Shown here one piece after another: positions 9,547-17,968 of a DNA stretch of 31,299 bases. The notes under the pieces were generated by a model. That model was not told where the DNA came from, did no database searches, and was given only the letters and a program-made list of their open reading frames with translations. This DNA comes from Phaeoceros laevis (lineage: Eukaryota; Anthocerotophyta; Anthocerotopsida; Notothyladales): NCBI GenBank assembly GCA_049999765.1, contig JBNGIQ010004184.1, positions 1 through 31,299 of the forward strand. Reading direction: 5' to 3'. Positions within the stretch are counted from its first letter, which is position 1; each line of letters begins with the position of its first letter. Position numbers and translations under genes: made by a program.

Positions 9547-11392
9547 GATAGTGACAGTGATGAAGAGCCTTCGGACTTCCCAGAAGATGAAGTCGAAGAG
9601 ATGTTTGAAAGTCAAAACGATGTTTCAGATGCTGAAACACCTTCAGATGCAACAGTACAACACGAAGATATAGAACCTGAGGAAGAAGAAGATCCACGAC
9701 GCAGCTCAAGACACCACACTTCATCACCTTATGAGTGGAACACACCTCCACTATCATATCAGAGTTTCCTGGTACAAGAAGACATGCCACTCGACATGGG
9801 CGAGCCCCGGTCATATCAGGAGGCCATCAACTCACCAGAGAAGGCAAAGTGGCATGAAGCAATTGAATCAGAATACAAGTCTATCATGGACAATAAGACG
9901 TGGGTGCTGGAGGACTTACCCCTTGGAAGAAAGGCAGTGACGTGCAAGTGGGTATTCAAGTTGAAGAAAGCTGCTGATGGCACTATAGCAAGATACAAGG
10001 CCAGACTTGTAGCTCGTGGCTATAGCCAAGTCGAAGGACTTGACTACTTCGAAACGTTCTCTTCAGTGGTCCGGGCAACATCCATTCGCACTTTGCTGGC
10101 GATTGCAGCACAACATGACTATTTACTGCAACACTTGGATGTGAAGACCACCTTCCTCAATGGAGACCTGGAGGAGACAATTTACATGCGTCAGCCTGAG
10201 GGGTATGTTGACCCAAAGCATCCAAACAAGGTATGTAGACTTGTCAAAACACTGTACGGTTTAAAGCAATCACCACGCGAGTGGTACAAAAGAATAGATA
10301 CCTACCTAAAGAAGTGTGGATTCGTGCAAAGTACTGCAGACTCGAATGTCTATAAGTTGCATGATAAAAATGGGGTGGCTTACCTTGCATTGTACGTAAA
10401 CGATGCAGTGATCATATCCAGCAGTCCATCACAGATGAGTAAAGTCAAAAGTATACTCACTTCAGAATTTTCTATGACGGATTTAGGACAGCTCACTTGG
10501 TTCTTAGGCATCCAGATCCGGCAAAACCTGGGTAAGCACACCATATTCATCCATCAATCACAGTTCGTCGTTCAAGTCCTTGCACGCTTCAGAATGCAAA
10601 ATGCCACACCCGGTGCAACACCAATGGCAACGGGTGAAAAGCTTACACTGGAGCAGTGCCCACAAAATGAGAAGGAACGCATGCAAATGGAGAAAACTCC
10701 GTATAAGCCAGCAGTGGGAGTACTTATCTACTTCCCCAACTGGACACGCCCTGAGCTCTCACACGCTGTGGGTGTGACCTCGCAGTTTCTTTCAAACTAT
10801 GGCCCAGCACACTGGACAGCAGTCCAGAGATGTATGCGGTACCTTGGAGGCACGCCCAAGCTAGGCCTACTATACAAACAAAGACCAAGCAACCTGCTGT
10901 TTACATGTTACTGTGATGCTGATTGGGCAGCTGATTCTGACAGCCGCCGCTCCATATCTGCACATTGTTTAATGCTTGGACAGGATGAGACACAAGCAAC
11001 CATTATATCATGGCATAGTAAGAAACAACCAGTGGTGGCACTGCCCTCCATTGAGGCAGAATACATCTCAGCAACGACAGCAGCGCAGGACATCATTTAT
11101 GGCAGGGAGCTACTGGCATCCCTTGGTGAAGATCAAACAGCACCAACGCTCCTCCTGAGCGATAACCTGTCAGCCATAGCACTTGCCCAGAATCCTGTCA
11201 TGCACGCCAGAACGAAGCACATTGACATCAAGCACCACTTTATAAGGCAAGTGGTTAGTGAAGGACACGCAAACCTACAGTTTGTGTCAACGACATGACA
11301 ACATTGCAGACCTGCTCACAAAGGCACTCCCCAGAGAGAAGCATGAGAAGTTCGCAGCTGCAATGGGGTTAGTTGAGGACCCAGAGTCCTAG
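9547..11392 (+). pseudogene. Copia reverse transcriptase and RNase H
   Basis: Frame 1 from about 9547. An acidic linker is followed by RVT_2: AINSPEKAKWHEAIESEYKS, KWVFKLKKAADGTIARYKAR, QHLDVKTTFLNGDLEETIYM and LYGLKQSPREWYK. The catalytic box reads YVND, with Asn at 10399-10401 in place of the first Asp. RNase H follows (CDADWAADSDSRRSIS, LPSIEAEYISA, LSDNLSAIALAQNPVMHART, KHIDIKHHFIRQ). A frame change near 11290 moves the last part to frame 2 (NIADLLTKALPREKHEKF), ending at TAG 11390-11392. Loss of the YVDD Asp abolishes polymerase chemistry in this family. Confidence 0.95.
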
Positions 11393-12023
11393 TTACCAGC
11401 ACTGTCCACCTAGCTAGCACCCTGATTCTAACCATGCAGCACCTCACGAAGGATGGAATTGCCTGAATGGCATCTCTGTGGTGCAGTGCCACCAAGGCTC
11501 TGCACAAACGGAGGCATGCAGTCAGCAATTCCTATCTACTCAAGCTGCAGTGGGAGGAATCACACAAATCAAGCATAGGGAGCGTACCATAGCGAATAAT
11601 TTTCCGCCCATCATCAGTAAAGTCATAGCCAGCATACATGAACCTGTCAAAGCAGTTTGGAAGGCATCGGACTGGAGCACTAGGCGCGAGACTTGGAAAA
11701 CCTTGCACAAGCCGCCATCTCGAGTGCGCCAGCTCCAATTCTTCTTCAACAGAGTAAATCTTGGCAAACCCTTTGCAGACAGCACATGGCCGATGGCGGC
11801 GCAGGACGCAAGCACACAAAATCAGCGCCAGCGCCAGGATCACGGCTCCGAGCTCCGCCATCGACTGTGAGCAGCTGCCAGCGTAATGCTGTGACCTAAC
11901 CAAGTGAAGCCGCGAGACGGCTAAGGCATGAAGTAAACGGGTTTTGTTTGAAAAACCTATCGAAGACCTAACCAGGAGACCTTTTCTAACCTATGCTGTG
12001 ACCTAACTAGGGTAAAGCTGGCT
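11393..12023 (+). other. Copia 3' region between pol and polypurine tract
   Basis: About 630 bp, long for a copia 3' untranslated region. It carries overlapping ORFs on both strands (plus 11478-11870; minus 11532-11903) and a short repeat, ATGCTGTGACCTAAC, at about 11886 and 11992. The minus-strand ORF is listed separately. No env-like signature is seen on the plus strand. Confidence 0.6.
11532..11861 (-). CDS. Antisense ORF inside copia 3' region, predicted membrane-anchored
   Basis: From ATG 11861-11859 the minus strand encodes 109 residues. An N-terminal hydrophobic segment (AELGAVILALALILCACVL, residues 2-20) is followed by basic RRH, a CAVC pair of cysteines, and a soluble part with YSVEEELELAHSRWRLVQGF and DRFMYAGYDFTDDGRKIIRY. 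The pattern is that of a signal anchor plus small domain, not random sequence. I do not recognise the family. Antisense ORFs between pol and the 3' LTR are known in some plant LTR elements, and captured host fragments also occur there. No promoter is evident. It may be chance. Confidence 0.4.
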   Translation of the reverse strand: MAELGAVILALALILCACVLRRHRPCAVCKGFAKIYSVEEELELAHSRWRLVQGFPSLAPSAPVRCLPNCFDRFMYAGYDFTDDGRKIIRYGTLPMLDLCDSSHCSLSR

Positions 12024-12032
12024 AAGTGGGAA
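12024..12032 (+). promoter_or_regulatory. Polypurine tract of copia element
   Basis: AAGTGGGAA abuts the 3' LTR, the expected place and composition for the plus-strand primer. Confidence 0.85.
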
Positions 12033-12262
12033 TATTGGTAGAATTAAATTGGCTTGATTATTATTATATCCAGCATTAATAGGGCCACCTTTATATCGAC
12101 ACACACAAGGGTCGGCAACCCAAACTTAACCGCCGCACCTTTCACGTTCATAGGACACCAACGGTTCAGTCGTTTATAAGGCAACATAGCCCAACTAATC
12201 TATCATCTCTTCTAAGCTCTCTATCTTCTTGCTTAATCTCGCACTCCTCGATCCTATCTATA
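12033..12262 (+). repeat. Copia 3' LTR (230 bp)
   Basis: Begins TATTGGTAGAATTAAAT right after the purine tract and ends CTCGATCCTATCTATA before ACACG. It is shorter than the 5' LTR by about 30 bp through a deletion in its first 90 bp. Confidence 0.94.
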
Positions 12263-12267
12263 ACACG
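12263..12267 (+). repeat. Target-site duplication, right copy (ACACG)
   Basis: Matches 5694-5698 exactly. Removing the element and one copy restores a continuous PPR reading across the site. Confidence 0.92.
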
Positions 12268-13480
12268 TACCAAATTACAATTCTTGGAAATGGGCAAGGC
12301 TATATTAGCTGATGTTGAAGGCAGAGGCTTGATATCAGATGTCTTTGTGGGTAGTGCCCTTGTTGCTATGTATGGCAAGTGTGGAAGCATTCTAGATGCG
12401 GCAAGTGTATTTGTTGGATCGTCTCATCCTGATGTGGTTGCCTGGAATGCAATGCTCACAGCATATGCTGAGCAGGGTGAGGCACATTGTGCTTTGCACC
12501 TCTATGCAAAAATGTAGGAAGAGGGTGTAAACCCTGATGCACAGACTTTTGTCAGTCTGTTTCAAGCTTGTGGCAGACTTGCAGGACAAGAAGAAGACGG
12601 TGAGGATGGGCGAGCCACTAAGGTGACGTCTGTAGAGATAGGGAGGGCAACTCATGCCGATGCTCGGCAAAGGGGATATGATGCAATATATATGTCGGCA
12701 GCACTATGATCAGGATGTATGGAAGGTGTGGGAGCATAGACAAAGCACGCGCAGTCTTTGAGGAGTTACATCTGCGTGATGTGGTGACTTGGAATTCAAT
12801 GCTTGTAGCATATGTTGAGCAGGGCCAAGGAGACAAGACTTTGCAGTTGTACAGACTAATGCTACGTAGGGGAGTGAGTCCCAATGAGATTACAGTTGTG
12901 TGCATGTTGCAAGCATGCAGCGACACAGGAAGCTTGGCCTTTGTCAGGGAGATTCATTAAGTTCTTGTCACCAAAAGCGGACATAACTTCAGTCTCATGT
13001 ATTAAGCATCCTGATTAGTGCGTATGGAAGATGTGCATGCATGCTAGAAGCGCAGTATGTGTTTGTTGAGCTGCTCGAGCCCAGTGGTGCTATACGGAAG
13101 GGCAGGGAGCTGCACTGAAAGATTGTTAAAAGGGATCTGCTGGATGATGTAGTGGTGGGCAGCTGCCTGGTGGACATGTATGCAAAATATGGTGAGCTGG
13201 AAAATGCACACCAGGTTTTAGACCGCATGGACACGAAGGATGTGGTGACATGGAATGCCTTGGTAGCTGGGTATGCAAAATGTGGTGAGCTAGAAGATGC
13301 GTGCCAGGTTTTTGACAGCATGGACACAAAGAATGTGGTGACATGGAACTAGAAGGAGATCATGCAGCAACCTTACAGACGAGGACATGCTAAGGGCGGG
13401 TGTGAAGCCAAACAAAATCACATTTCTTGCACTTCTCTCGACCTGCAGTAGACAGAGGCCTGGGCATTGTTTGTTTGAAG
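12268..13480 (+). pseudogene. PPR pseudogene B, 3' part
   Basis: Continuation of the PPR gene split by the copia element. Frame 2: GRGLISDVFVGSALVAMYGK, CGSILDAASVF and DVVAWNAMLTAYAEQGEAHC, with a TAG at 12515-12517 in the middle of a motif. Frame 1 from 12706: MIRMYGRCGSIDKARAVFEE and DVVTWNSMLVAYVEQGQGDK. Then, after more damage, frame 3 from 13152: VGSCLVDMYAKYGELENAHQ, followed by two short S-type repeats ending DTKDVVTWNALVAGYAKCGE and DTKNVVTWN. A last motif, GVKPNKITFLALLSTCSR, ends near 13475. No E, E+ or DYW domain is visible. At least three stops or frame changes make it non-functional. Confidence 0.88.
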
Positions 13481-13886
13481 TAAGAGGGAATTACACACTT
13501 TCGTGTTGAGTAGCTTGGAGAACCAAGAAAAGGTCAAATTGACTGACCTCTTAATAAAGATAAGCTTACAAGCAGAGAAGGAGATCCATGTTCCGCAGGA
13601 GCAATGTTCACAAGTGCGGGAACAGCGCATTTGGCATTCTTGGGACATGACCGATGACGTGTTTATGTGACAAAGGCTTTGAAGCTGCAAGCTGCATTCA
13701 GTAACCCAAAGCTTGTCTCCATTTCTATTCTATCGGAAATGATGCTAAAACCAATCTATGTTGGCAAAACCAATCTTACGCCTTCTTACGCTCCTCTGAC
13801 GGCTTCTTACGCTCTTCTTACACCTTGTGGTCATTGCACGGAGATTTCGCTAAGTCACGATAGCGATTAAATAATCACCAATCACA
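13481..13886 (+). other. Unassigned spacer between PPR B and the gene-fragment mosaic
   Basis: No domain recognised in any frame. Contains the imperfect repeats CTTCTTACGCTCCTCTGA, CTTCTTACGCTCTTC and CTTCTTACACC at about 13777-13825. Otherwise nothing supportable. Confidence 0.4.
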
Positions 13887-13906
13887 GCATTGTGATTGCA
13901 CAATGC
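13887..13906 (+). repeat. Short perfect hairpin
   Basis: GCATTGTG, a four-base loop ATTG, then CACAATGC: an 8-bp perfect inverted repeat lying 8 bp before the larger hairpin at 13915. Confidence 0.8.
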
Positions 13907-13914
13907 ATCCAACA

Positions 13915-13961
13915 GCAATGGTGCGCTCTAGCGCCTGAGCACCGCTAGAGCGCGCCATTGC
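13915..13961 (+). repeat. GC-rich 19-bp-stem hairpin, copy 1
   Basis: Left arm GCAATGGTGCGCTCTAGCG (13915-13933), 9-base loop, right arm CGCTAGAGCGCGCCATTGC (13943-13961). Eighteen of 19 pairs are Watson-Crick; the exception is a T opposite G. The flanks GCATCCAA and CTCTTG are shared with copy 2 at 19562. Origin unknown: it could be a foldback or MITE-like relic, or a small structured transcript. Confidence 0.85.
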
Positions 13962-13972
13962 TCTTGCAGATT

Positions 13973-14814
13973 ATGGAGCGTTTGAGGTAGCCTAAGGAAG
14001 AGGAAAGGCAGCTGAATAGAAGATTGAGGGAGGAGTAGGACGCAGCATATCAGGCTGCCCTTCAAGAGGATCAGGTACACGCCTGCCTCAAACATTTCTC
14101 GTGCATAGCGTGCCTCATGTGTTCAAGTTCTGAATGCAGCAGTTATTGAAGTGTGCATTGTAAGGGCAGTGGATGCTTCGCAACGGGGGGTGCTTGTGTT
14201 GGGATCAAAATGACGTTGGGGTGCTGGACAAGAAAGAGAAAGGAAAAGGCAAGAGGAAGTAGATCGTGTTGCAACAGCAGCAGCTGAAGAGGTGAGGAGG
14301 AGAAAGGAGGAAGAAGCGGCTGCTGCCCAGGCAGCTGTGGAGGCAACTGAGCGAGAGGCTTCGCTGGAGAGGCGCCGGAAAGAGAAGGCTGCATCTTTGG
14401 GCGTTGAACCAGACAAAGGCCTAGATATTACCCAGGTCTAGTGTTCAGTAGTGCTTGTTGTTGTTACGAAGGCTTTGATCTGTATTTTTCGGGAGAATAT
14501 GTTTGGACTAAAGGAAGAGGCTCCAGACAGGCAACTTCCAAGCCCCCCCCCCCCCCATATTAACCGGGCTGTTTTTGCAGGTTATTGTGAGGTTGCCCAA
14601 CGGGGAGAGGAAGGAAAGGAGGTTTCAGCACTCGACTGTTGTCCAGTCGTTGTATGACTTCGTTGACTCACTAGGTAGCTTCAATGCCATGAAGTACAGT
14701 CTGGTCACAAATTTCTCGAGAACAGTCTATGGGCCTGATATGCTGCAGATTTCTCTGAAAGATGCTGCCCTGCACCCTCATGCTAGTCTCTTCGTGCAAG
14801 TCGAAGACAAGTAG
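13973..14814 (+). pseudogene. UBX-domain protein fragment (PUX10/FAF2-like), introns kept
   Basis: UBX proteins dock substrates or lipid droplets to the AAA ATPase CDC48/p97. Exon a (13973-14074) reads MERLR, stop, PKEEERQLNRRLREE, stop, DAAYQAALQEDQ and ends at a GT. Exon b (about 14250-14435) is the Glu/Arg-rich coiled coil: EEVRRRKEEEAAAAQAAVEA and ERRRKEKAASLGVEPDKG. A 145-bp GT-AG intron (14436-14580) precedes the UBX domain (VIVRLPNGERKERRF, VVQSLYDFVDSLGSFNAMKY, NFSRTVYG), ending at TAG 14812-14814. The p97-binding loop, FPR in most UBX domains, reads FSR. Both stops fit CAG-to-TAG changes. The UAS/thioredoxin-like part is missing. Retained introns mean a DNA-level copy. Confidence 0.88.
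14543..14556 (+). repeat. Poly-C run (14 C) in the UBX intron
   Basis: Fourteen consecutive C in the 145-bp intron, about 24 bp before the TTTTTGCAG acceptor. Confidence 0.95.
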
Positions 14815-15018
14815 TTATCGTTCGACCTGCATTTTTTTGCTCTATAGATGTGAGTTACTAACACATCTTGTTACTAAATGAGCTCGCAGTTTGCAGGAAG
14901 TTGTATCTGTTGATCCTGCCATGGCTAAGTTGAAACATACACCACTACTTAGAGGTCACAGAACTCCAGTTTCTAGGCAACTCCAATATTCAGGTACTAA
15001 ACTATTTACAGTTTATAA

Positions 15019-15062
15019 ACCTGCTGACATTGTAGTGCCTACCTGCTAACATTGTAGTAGGC
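15019..15062 (+). repeat. 22-bp tandem duplication inside intron
   Basis: ACCTGCTGACATTGTAGTGC is followed at 22 bp by ACCTGCTAACATTGTAGTAG. Two copies, three differences. Confidence 0.85.
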
Positions 15063-15087
15063 ACTGACAACTTGACAATTTTATTTC

Positions 15088-15129
15088 TGCAGACATACCT
15101 CGTACTCCTGCAGACATACCTCGTACTCC
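15088..15129 (+). repeat. 21-bp tandem duplication covering a splice acceptor
   Basis: TGCAGACATACCTCGTACTC repeats exactly at 21-bp spacing (15088-15108, 15109-15129). Each copy contains TGCAG|AC, so the acceptor itself is duplicated and the two choices differ by exactly seven codons (repeat ADIPRTP). Confidence 0.88.
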
Positions 15130-16175
15130 AGAAGAAAGTGAAGAGTACACACCTGGTGCTGTAGATGGACAGGATTTGGAGCAGACACCTCCTACCTTGG
15201 AATTGCATACGCCTATTTTGGCTGGCAAAACGATTGGCACAAGTACGAATGTTCCGTTTGCAAGTGTAGTGTTTGATGTTGCCGCATTCAATCCGACCGC
15301 ATCCGCTTCAACTATACCCCATAATTCTATCAAAAAAAGACAAACATGTTGCAGCTAGTGACAGTAAAGGAGGTAATAATGACTGCATCTTCCTTTGTAC
15401 ATCTTGTTTGAAACCTGCAATGTATTTATAAGTGGCATTTTCATTGTCAGATGCCGAATCCAGTGAGCTCAAAATGGTCCGTCAACTTATCGACATTGAG
15501 AAGCGTACTTTGGATCATTGTCATAAACGTCTTCGTGCTGCAAGAGACAGTGAAACTGCATTGGAGCTTGCAGCCGAACAGCAGCATATTTAGTTGGATA
15601 AGCTTGAAAATATGCAAGCTTATCTAAACTTGAAAATGATGAAAGCTACAGCGGAATCCAACGAGGTAACCACTAGTCTGAACAGAGTTTTTAATGATCA
15701 GGACATATTGCATGCAGTTATGCAAGGGATTAGGAGGGACATTCAAAAGAAACGTGCACGTTTGGCGGACGGCACAGCAAGCAAAGAGTACAGGAGTTCA
15801 CACAGCATTCGCAGGATGCTCATGGAAGCAAGAAGTCAATTGCACGATGCTCAGGATAGCCTAGCGGCCAATGCTGCAGAGCAAGAAAAGTTGCGCAAGG
15901 AAGCTAGTCGCCTAAGAAAGGAAGTGGTACTTTTCAAAGACAATGTGGAGAAACTCACAAGCCTCCATGAACAATCCAAATTACACAAGGTGAGAGAGGA
16001 AGGCGTATTGGGTGCATTCGTCAACGGCTTAACCGAACTTGCTGAAGGTATACTTGAAATATGTGGGACAGAAGGCTTTACAGATCAGAATGATGTTGGT
16101 CCTGGTGTCTTTCCTCCAGCTATGAATTCCAATCAGCAGCAAGCTCCAGCCAGTTCTGAAAATAGTGAGTTGTGA

Positions 16176-16499
16176 AGTAGTAGCTGTGGTTGACATGGCT
16201 GGATATGTCCTTACGGTGCCAGCACTCTTGGTGTAGGTTTAGTTTTCTGTGTTAAGAATGCTGCCGGATTTGGATGGACTTATTGCATCCTCCGCTGAGC
16301 TTGGTATTGCTACATTACCTTACTCCCCACTGGGGATGTTCTTGGACTCACTACCTGTCTCAATGGTCTCAACGACAGTGATTGCTCTGAGGAACGAAAC
16401 CTCCAGCATCGTCTCTGTAGGTTTCTTGTGGTCTCTGCTCACTTGTGGTCTCTGCTCACTCCAGCACGGCTGTTACGCATGTTCTGATTATAGGGATGT
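16176..16499 (+). other. Unassigned stretch upstream of PP2C fragment
   Basis: Open in frame 1 from 16249 but without recognisable homology until about 16560. Contains a perfect 17-bp tandem duplication (CTTGTGGTCTCTGCTCA at 16425-16441 and 16442-16458). Confidence 0.45.
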
Positions 16500-16949
16500 T
16501 TCAAACAACGATCTAAAAGGTCGCTACCCACCAGAACCTGCCACTAATCTGGGACAGATTTTTAGGTACCTCATACTTGCAGCGTTATATGAGCATCTTT
16601 CGATTGTTCAGCGTCATGAAGATGCAGATTATCTCAAGGCAGAGCATAGCCAACACAGGGATGCGGGCTCAACTGCTTCTACTGCTGTTTATATGAGTGA
16701 TCGCTTGCTTGTTGCAATGTAGGCTATTCCAGGACCTTTATTTGCAGAGCGGGCAAAGGTACTCTGGTTGCACTTCTTAAGACTGGTTCTTCAAAACTTC
16801 AAATTGACGGAATGAATTGTGCTTTAGCTGACCTCTGACCTTGCAAGTGCTCGGACTGCCAACTGTGGCTCTTTCTGAAGACCACAAGCCAAATCGCAGT
16901 GATGAGAGACAACGTATTGGGGAGGTTGGAGGTGTTGTCATGTGGGCTG
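16500..16949 (+). pseudogene. PP2C protein phosphatase fragment
   Basis: PP2C enzymes are Mn/Mg-dependent Ser/Thr phosphatases. Frame 1 reads EDADYLKAEHSQHRD then AGSTASTAVYMSDRLLVA, the core beta strand before the metal-binding GDSRA motif. A one-base loss at about 16717 shifts the frame; nucleotide similarity to the GDSRAVICRAGKA block continues to 16758. An 89-bp GT-AG intron (16759-16847) leads to exon 16848-16949: [20 protein letters not shown] then [15 protein letters not shown], ending at GTAAGC. The downstream RVGGVLAVSRAFGD exon is missing. Metal-binding residues of the N-terminal part are not seen. Non-functional DNA-level fragment. Confidence 0.88.
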
Positions 16950-17131
16950 GTAAGCTTAATGATTACAGTCGCAGTGTTGAATATGGCTTCTCACGTTGCA
17001 CATGACTCTTTTTGTTTCAGATTCATGGACATCAAACCTCTGCGCCACTTGCTGATCAAGGTTCCTAACCTTCTGTACGTGTTTGGATGTCTTGAGTTGT
17101 AGTTAGCAGCCCGTCTTGTTGGTTGGAGTCT

Positions 17132-17323
17132 GAGTAGTCAGTATTGTCGTGGCAGACCAGGAGAACCCTGAAGACGATACGATGTCCAGATGGTGGCAAC
17201 GATGAGTTGTATACAGATTGTGATGAAGACACAATGAATGATGACAGGGTCATGGATATAGTCGGTGCCATTAGTGTGGACTCCGAGGGAAACTTTGCTG
17301 CTGGTGTGTCAAGTGGTGGATGC
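17132..17323 (+). pseudogene. Threonine aspartase (Taspase1-like) fragment, catalytic Thr changed
   Basis: Frame 2 reads RRTLKTIRCPDGGNDELYTD, DCDEDTMNDDRVMDIVGAIS and VDSEGNFAAGVSSGG. In the Ntn-hydrolase family of asparaginases and Taspase, the proenzyme self-cleaves before a Thr in the motif D-T-V-G-A, and this Thr becomes the nucleophile. Here the codon at 17258-17260 is ATA (Ile), one C-to-T change from ACA. The acidic loop before the site and the SSGG after it are as in plant homologues. Only this one exon is recognised. The family call rests on motif memory rather than alignment. Confidence 0.72.
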
Positions 17324-17488
17324 GTACTCAACTGGTGTACATGAATGCTCTTGTCGTTTGATTTATGTCTTTATTTTTGAATGTATTGTGGTTCATTGCA
17401 GTATTTAGGCACACTTTGTTTCGCTTGTTGTGGGAACACTAGCATGATATTTGATTCTTTGCCAGATATTTGAGTACAAAAGACTGGT

Positions 17489-17603
17489 CCAGGATAATAG
17501 CCGGCAAGTGCGAGAAAGAACTCATCATGCCATGTCTGATCTGGCGACGGCAATTGGGTCTGCTTCCCTTTACTTGTTTCATGGTAACCTGGTTCTTATG
17601 TGC
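17489..17603 (+). repeat. 115-bp direct repeat, copy 1 (exon-like)
   Basis: Starts CCAGGATAATAGCCGG and ends CTTATGTGC; repeated at 17854-17968 with a few differences. It holds most of an exon-like segment (AG at 17464-17465, donor CATG|GTAACC near 17582) reading VQDNSRQVRERTHHAMSDLA then TAIGSASLYLFHG. The upstream flank reads IFEYKRL. Family not recognised. Confidence 0.85.
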
Positions 17604-17664
17604 TCAAGGCTCATTGTTTGAATGTGATCTACTCTTCTCGCATTGGCTGAATTTGTGCTTTGCA

Positions 17665-17853
17665 GGTGAGGGTTGGCACCACATCTGCGTGGCTTTATGG
17701 GGGCGTGGTGGGTTTCACAATTTTATTCATCTCAAGGTTGCAAAAGCTGCATAGCGTTCTTTGCAAGTATGTTGTTGCTCTTGAAACAGTCACCTTTCCA
17801 TGCAAAGAAATCTTTCCTTTTCTACGAAGGAGTTGAGGAAATCATTCAGAAAG
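17665..17853 (+). other. Unrecognised exon-like segment with a membrane-type stretch
   Basis: After TTTGCAG (ending 17665) one frame is open for about 170 bp: VRVGTTSAWLYGGVVGFTIL then FISRLQKLHSVLCKYVVALE and TVTFPCKEIFPFLRRS, followed by a stop and then, in the same frame, copy 2 of the 115-bp repeat. The LYGGVVGFTILF part is hydrophobic enough for one membrane segment. No family recognised. Confidence 0.4.
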
Positions 17854-17968
17854 CCAGGATAATAGCCGGCTAGTGCGAGAAAGAACTCATCATGCCATGG
17901 CTGCTCTGGCTGATTCAATTGGGTCTGCTTCCCTTTCCTTGTTTCATGGTAACCTGGTTCTTATGTGC
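17854..17968 (+). repeat. 115-bp direct repeat, copy 2 (exon-like)
   Basis: Reads QDNSRLVRERTHHAMAALAD then SIGSASLSLFHG, with the same donor CATG|GTAACC. Flanks differ from copy 1, so the repeat is the exon and its donor, not a longer unit. Sequence in the donor-side intron is shared to TTATGTGC. Confidence 0.85.

Larger units (their letters stand above)
5699..12262 (+). mobile_element. Ty1/copia LTR retrotransposon, full length, inactive
   Basis: Complete structure: 5' LTR 5699-5958, primer site 5959-5970, gag, protease, integrase, reverse transcriptase and RNase H in copia order, polypurine tract 12024-12032, 3' LTR 12033-12262, flanked by the 5-bp duplication ACACG. Integrase lying upstream of RT places it in Copia rather than Gypsy. 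The coding region changes frame about four times and has at least two internal stops. Integrase and RT each lack a catalytic acidic residue. The LTRs differ by a roughly 30-bp length change plus scattered substitutions, so insertion is not recent. It sits in the sense direction inside PPR pseudogene B. Confidence 0.96.
14897..16175 (+). pseudogene. Unrecognised coiled-coil gene fragment, at least three exons
   Basis: Exon 1 (14897-14993, after TTTGCAG) reads EVVSVDPAMAKLKHTPLLRG and HRTPVSRQLQYS. Intron 14994-15092. Exon 2 (15093-15372) starts DIPRTPADIPRTPEESEEYT and contains LELHTPILAGKTIGTSTNVP; a run of seven A near 15330 shifts the frame. Intron 15373-15450 (78 bp). Exon 3 begins AESSELKMVRQLIDIEKRTL, has a TAG at 15591-15593, then an open coiled coil to 16175 (SQLHDAQDSLAANAAEQEKL, RKEASRLRKEVVLFKDNVEK) and GVLGAFVNGLTELAEGILEI. 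Codon phase is conserved across the second intron (G|AT), which supports a true exon series. I do not recognise the family. It resembles a nuclear or cytoskeletal coiled-coil protein with TP-rich sites. Confidence 0.7.

Noticed and set aside
13915-13975. Hairpin as a Helitron 3' terminus
   Set aside because: No CTRR follows within about 15 bases on either strand at either hairpin copy.
14123-14416. Minus-strand Ala/Ser-rich ORFs of 83-97 codons
   Set aside because: Shadows of the Glu/Arg/Ala coiled coil of the UBX fragment on the plus strand.
16490-16530. LRR-like reading DVSNNDLKGRYPPE
   Set aside because: Only one such motif; the same frame leads into a clear PP2C block, so it is chance resemblance or degraded phosphatase sequence.
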